Positions 4,981-7,012 of a DNA stretch of 7,012 nt are shown piece by piece. Made by a program: the position numbers and the translations under genes. Each line of letters begins with the position of its first letter. Positions within the stretch are counted from its first letter, which is position 1. The stretch spans positions 1 to 7,012 of the forward strand of contig JBFELL010000153.1 of NCBI GenBank assembly GCA_041552135.1, in the 5' to 3' direction. This DNA is from SZUA-186 sp041552135 (lineage in GTDB: Bacteria > Pseudomonadota > Gammaproteobacteria > UBA9214). Below the pieces are notes generated by a model. The model was not told where the DNA came from and searched no databases. It saw nothing but the letters and a program-made list of their open reading frames with translations.

Positions 4981-5529
4981 ATGATTTATTGCAGCAATTG
5001 CGGCGCCCGGGTGGTGGAAAAGATCCCGGCAGGTGACGACCGGGCACGCTTCGTCTGCGAGACCTGCGCCACCATTCACTACCAGAACCCTAAAATCGTC
5101 GCAGGCTGCATCCCGGAATGGAACGGCCGCCTGCTGCTGTGCCGCCGCGCCATCGAACCGCGCCTCGGTCTCTGGACCCTGCCGGCCGGCTTCATGGAGA
5201 ACCTGGAGACCACCGAACAGGCCGCAGCACGCGAGACCTGGGAAGAGGCACGCGCCCGGGTTGTCGACATGTCACTGTATGGTGTGTTCAGCATCCCGCA
5301 CATCAGCCAGGTCTACATGATGTTCCGCGCCCGGCTGCAGGCCGAGGAATACGCGCCCGGACCGGAAAGCCTCGACGTGCGCCTGTTCGACGAACATGAA
5401 ATACCCTGGGATGAACTGGCCTTTCCGGTCGTTCGACTGACGCTCGAAAAGTATTATCAGGACATTAACGGCGGCGGATTTCCGGTCCATGTGGAAGACA
5501 TCAACCGTCACGTCTGGCGCAAGCGCTGA
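4981..5529 (+). CDS. Zinc-ribbon Nudix hydrolase
   Basis: A 182-residue cytoplasmic protein with an N-terminal zinc ribbon and a Nudix domain, a group distinct from the Nudix enzyme at 4048. The ribbon is C4-x2-C7 and C26-x2-C29, followed by the family segment IHYQNPKIVAGC (32-43). The Nudix box spans 70-92: G70, E76, R84-E85 and E88-E89 are present, but the conserved Gly near the end of the box is R91 and its neighbour is A92. The metal-binding glutamates are intact, so activity is still expected. By analogy with other zinc-ribbon Nudix proteins the substrate would be a dinucleotide or nucleoside-diphosphate derivative (NADH, FAD or ADP-ribose type), which is unproven here. I start at ATG 4981 because the ribbon begins at residue 4. 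The upstream in-frame extension to 4822 runs through the structured repeats and looks non-coding. No Shine-Dalgarno is visible before 4981. Confidence 0.93.
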   Translation: MIYCSNCGARVVEKIPAGDDRARFVCETCATIHYQNPKIVAGCIPEWNGRLLLCRRAIEPRLGLWTLPAGFMENLETTEQAAARETWEEARARVVDMSLYGVFSIPHISQVYMMFRARLQAEEYAPGPESLDVRLFDEHEIPWDELAFPVVRLTLEKYYQDINGGGFPVHVEDINRHVWRKR

Positions 5530-5571
5530 CGCAGCGCCGGCATCGTGGCAGGCATTAATGAAATGACAAAC

Positions 5572-5575
5572 GGAG
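5572..5575 (+). promoter_or_regulatory. Shine-Dalgarno that decides the start of the exported protein
   Basis: GGAG (within CGGAGAAA) lies eight bases before ATG 5584. It supports this start over the in-frame ATG at 5545, which has no ribosome site and would put 13 polar residues before the signal peptide. Confidence 0.75.
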
Positions 5576-5583
5576 AAACCGCC

Positions 5584-6156
5584 ATGCCAAATAAAATTGC
5601 CGTCCTGCTTTTCAGCCTCTTCACGGGTATCAGCGCGGCCGATGCTGCCAGGTTTGGCGATACTGCAATTCCCGACACAGTCAGGCTGGCCAACACAGAT
5701 CGTGATTTACTGCTCAACGGCGGCGGCGTCCGGAAAAAGTTTTTCATGGAGATCTATATCGGCGCACTCTACCTGCCGTCGAAAACCGGTGATGCACAGG
5801 CCATTCTGTCAGACAGCGGCCCGGCCAGTGTCCGTATGCATTTTCTCTACAAGGAAGTCAGCAAGAAGAAAATCGTCGATGGCTGGAATGACGGACTGTC
5901 AGCCAACCTCCCGCCGGAGGAGTACACGGCACTGCAGCCGCAGCTGGAACAGTTCAACAGCCTGTTCCGCACCGTGCAGCGCGGTGACGTCATCAGCATT
6001 GACTACATCCCGGACACGGGCACCGAGGTGCGCATCAACAACGTGTGGCGCGGCGTCATCCCCGGCAATGACTTCTACCGTGCCCTGCTGAAGATCTGGC
6101 TGGGCGACGAGCCGGTCAGCGATTCCCTGAAACAGGGCATGCTGGGCAACGGCTGA
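5584..6156 (+). CDS. Exported chalcone-isomerase-like protein
   Basis: A 190-residue protein of the bacterial chalcone-isomerase-like family (CHI fold), whose members in proteobacteria are mostly periplasmic and of unknown function. A signal peptide is clear: MPNK, a hydrophobic core IAVLLFSLFTGI, then SAADAA with likely cleavage around residues 21-22. Family features follow: LLLNGGGVRKKFFMEIYIGALYLP-type segment at 42-65, KKKIVDGWNDGLSAN (94-108), FRTVQRGDVISIDYIPDTGT (128-147, strands of the fold), and the C-terminal GNDFYRALLKIWLGDEPVSDSLKQG-type segment (161-185). There is no reason to expect flavonoid chemistry. Such proteins may bind fatty acids or other small hydrophobic ligands, by analogy with plant fatty-acid-binding CHI-fold proteins (inference). 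It lies 54 bases after the Nudix gene and eight bases before the dehydrogenase, so co-transcription with the latter is likely. Confidence 0.9.
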   Translation: MPNKIAVLLFSLFTGISAADAARFGDTAIPDTVRLANTDRDLLLNGGGVRKKFFMEIYIGALYLPSKTGDAQAILSDSGPASVRMHFLYKEVSKKKIVDGWNDGLSANLPPEEYTALQPQLEQFNSLFRTVQRGDVISIDYIPDTGTEVRINNVWRGVIPGNDFYRALLKIWLGDEPVSDSLKQGMLGNG

Positions 6157-6164
6157 GCAAGCCC

Positions 6165-7012
6165 GTGCTGGGCGTGTTTCTCGATCTGGAATCGCTGGAT
6201 CGTGGCGACCTCGATCTGCAGCCGCTGCATGATGCCCTGCCGCAATGGCACTTTCATGCAGCCACCCGGCAGGCCGACGTGTCCGCGCGCATCCGGGGCG
6301 CCAGCGTCGTCGTCAGCAACAAGGTGGTACTGGACCGCGATATCCTGCAGACAGCCGGCACACTGCAACTGGTCTGCATCGCCGCTACCGGGACGAACAA
6401 TATCGATCTCGGGGCCGCCAGGGAACGCCGTCTGAGTGTATGCAACGTTACCGGCTACGCAACCCGCTCTGTTGTCGAATACGTTTTTGCCCAGCTGCTC
6501 TCACTGTACCGCCAGCTGCCTGCCTACCACGCCGCCGTCAGGGCCGGCAAGTGGCAGCAGGCCGAACACTTCTGCCTGCTCGACTACCCGATCCGGGAAC
6601 TGTACGACCAGACGCTGGGCATTATTGGCTACGGTGAACTGGGCCGGGCGGTCGCACGCATGGGCGAGGCATTCGGCATGCGCGTCCTGCTTGCCGAACG
6701 GGCCAATGCCGCCCTGCGCAAGGACCGGACACCGCTGGAAGTTGTCCTCTCGGAATCCCACGTGGTCAGCCTGCACTGCCCGCTGACGGCGCAGACCCGC
6801 AACCTGATTGGCAGCGCCGAACTGGCACGGATGCGAGGGGACGCCATCCTCGTGAATACCGCGCGTGGCGGCATCGTCGATGAAGCGGCCCTGCTGCAAG
6901 CCGTGCAAAGCGGACAGATTGCAGGCGCCGTTGTTGATGTGCTCGACGCTGAACCCCCGCGCCAGGGCAACCCCTTGCTCGAGACGTCGTTGCCCAACCT
7001 GCTGGTCACGCC
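6165..7012 (+). CDS. D-2-hydroxyacid dehydrogenase (3' end missing)
   Basis: A cytoplasmic NAD(P)-dependent oxidoreductase of the D-isomer 2-hydroxyacid dehydrogenase family, interconverting a 2-keto acid and its D-2-hydroxy acid (hydroxypyruvate/glycerate reductase type is most likely). 282 residues are visible and the frame runs off the right edge. Signs: ATGTNNIDLGAA (74-85), NVTGYATRSVVEY (94-106), the Rossmann motif GYGELG (155-160), then E178 at the end of the second strand, where NAD-preferring members carry an acidic residue. NTARGGIVDE (231-240) supplies the catalytic Arg (R234), and VVDVLDAEPP (256-265) supplies the catalytic Glu (E263). The catalytic His of the TPH motif should lie just past the window. 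I place the start at GTG 6165, eight bases after the previous stop, because MLGVFLDLESL matches the family N-terminus. No strong Shine-Dalgarno is seen, which suggests translational coupling. The exact substrate cannot be told. Confidence 0.95.
   Translation, partial: MLGVFLDLESLDRGDLDLQPLHDALPQWHFHAATRQADVSARIRGASVVVSNKVVLDRDILQTAGTLQLVCIAATGTNNIDLGAARERRLSVCNVTGYATRSVVEYVFAQLLSLYRQLPAYHAAVRAGKWQQAEHFCLLDYPIRELYDQTLGIIGYGELGRAVARMGEAFGMRVLLAERANAALRKDRTPLEVVLSESHVVSLHCPLTAQTRNLIGSAELARMRGDAILVNTARGGIVDEAALLQAVQSGQIAGAVVDVLDAEPPRQGNPLLETSLPNLLVT

Overview
The window looks like ordinary chromosomal DNA from a moderately GC-rich gammaproteobacterium. The partial IscU at the left edge aligns residue for residue with the E. 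coli protein as I remember it. The two-receiver/GGDEF/EAL regulator, the YkgJ-type cysteine-cluster protein, the zinc-ribbon Nudix hydrolase and the periplasmic chalcone-isomerase-like protein all fit that class. I see no insertion sequence, phage gene, tRNA, rRNA or CRISPR array.

Layout, left to right. (1) The 3' part of iscU (+) ends at a strong hairpin terminator (383-408), so iscU is the last gene of its transcription unit here. (2) Converging on it is a 680-residue minus-strand protein, REC-REC-GGDEF-EAL, in which both cyclic-di-GMP enzyme domains have lost catalytic residues. (3) A 231-base divergent intergenic region carries the same promoter-like element, TGCTATACT, on both strands. 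(4) A stand-alone RibD C-terminal (pyrimidine reductase/DHFR-like) protein (+) converges with a YkgJ-type cysteine-cluster protein (-). (5) Divergent from the latter is an ADP-ribose-pyrophosphatase-type Nudix hydrolase (+) with a TTG start. (6) A 411-base stretch (4570-4980) has no convincing protein gene but is dense in inverted repeats. One of them is a UUCG-loop terminator that works best on the minus strand, where no gene is evident. (7) A likely co-oriented cluster follows (+): a zinc-ribbon Nudix hydrolase, an exported chalcone-isomerase-like protein, and a D-2-hydroxyacid dehydrogenase cut by the right edge.

Functionally the window mixes Fe-S cluster assembly, probable second-messenger sensing, nucleotide sanitation (two Nudix enzymes of different subfamilies) and NAD(P)-dependent redox enzymes. 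No single pathway links them. The part least explained by known gene families is the structured gap at 4570-4980, which could hold a minus-strand non-coding RNA, a structured leader of the second Nudix gene, or both.
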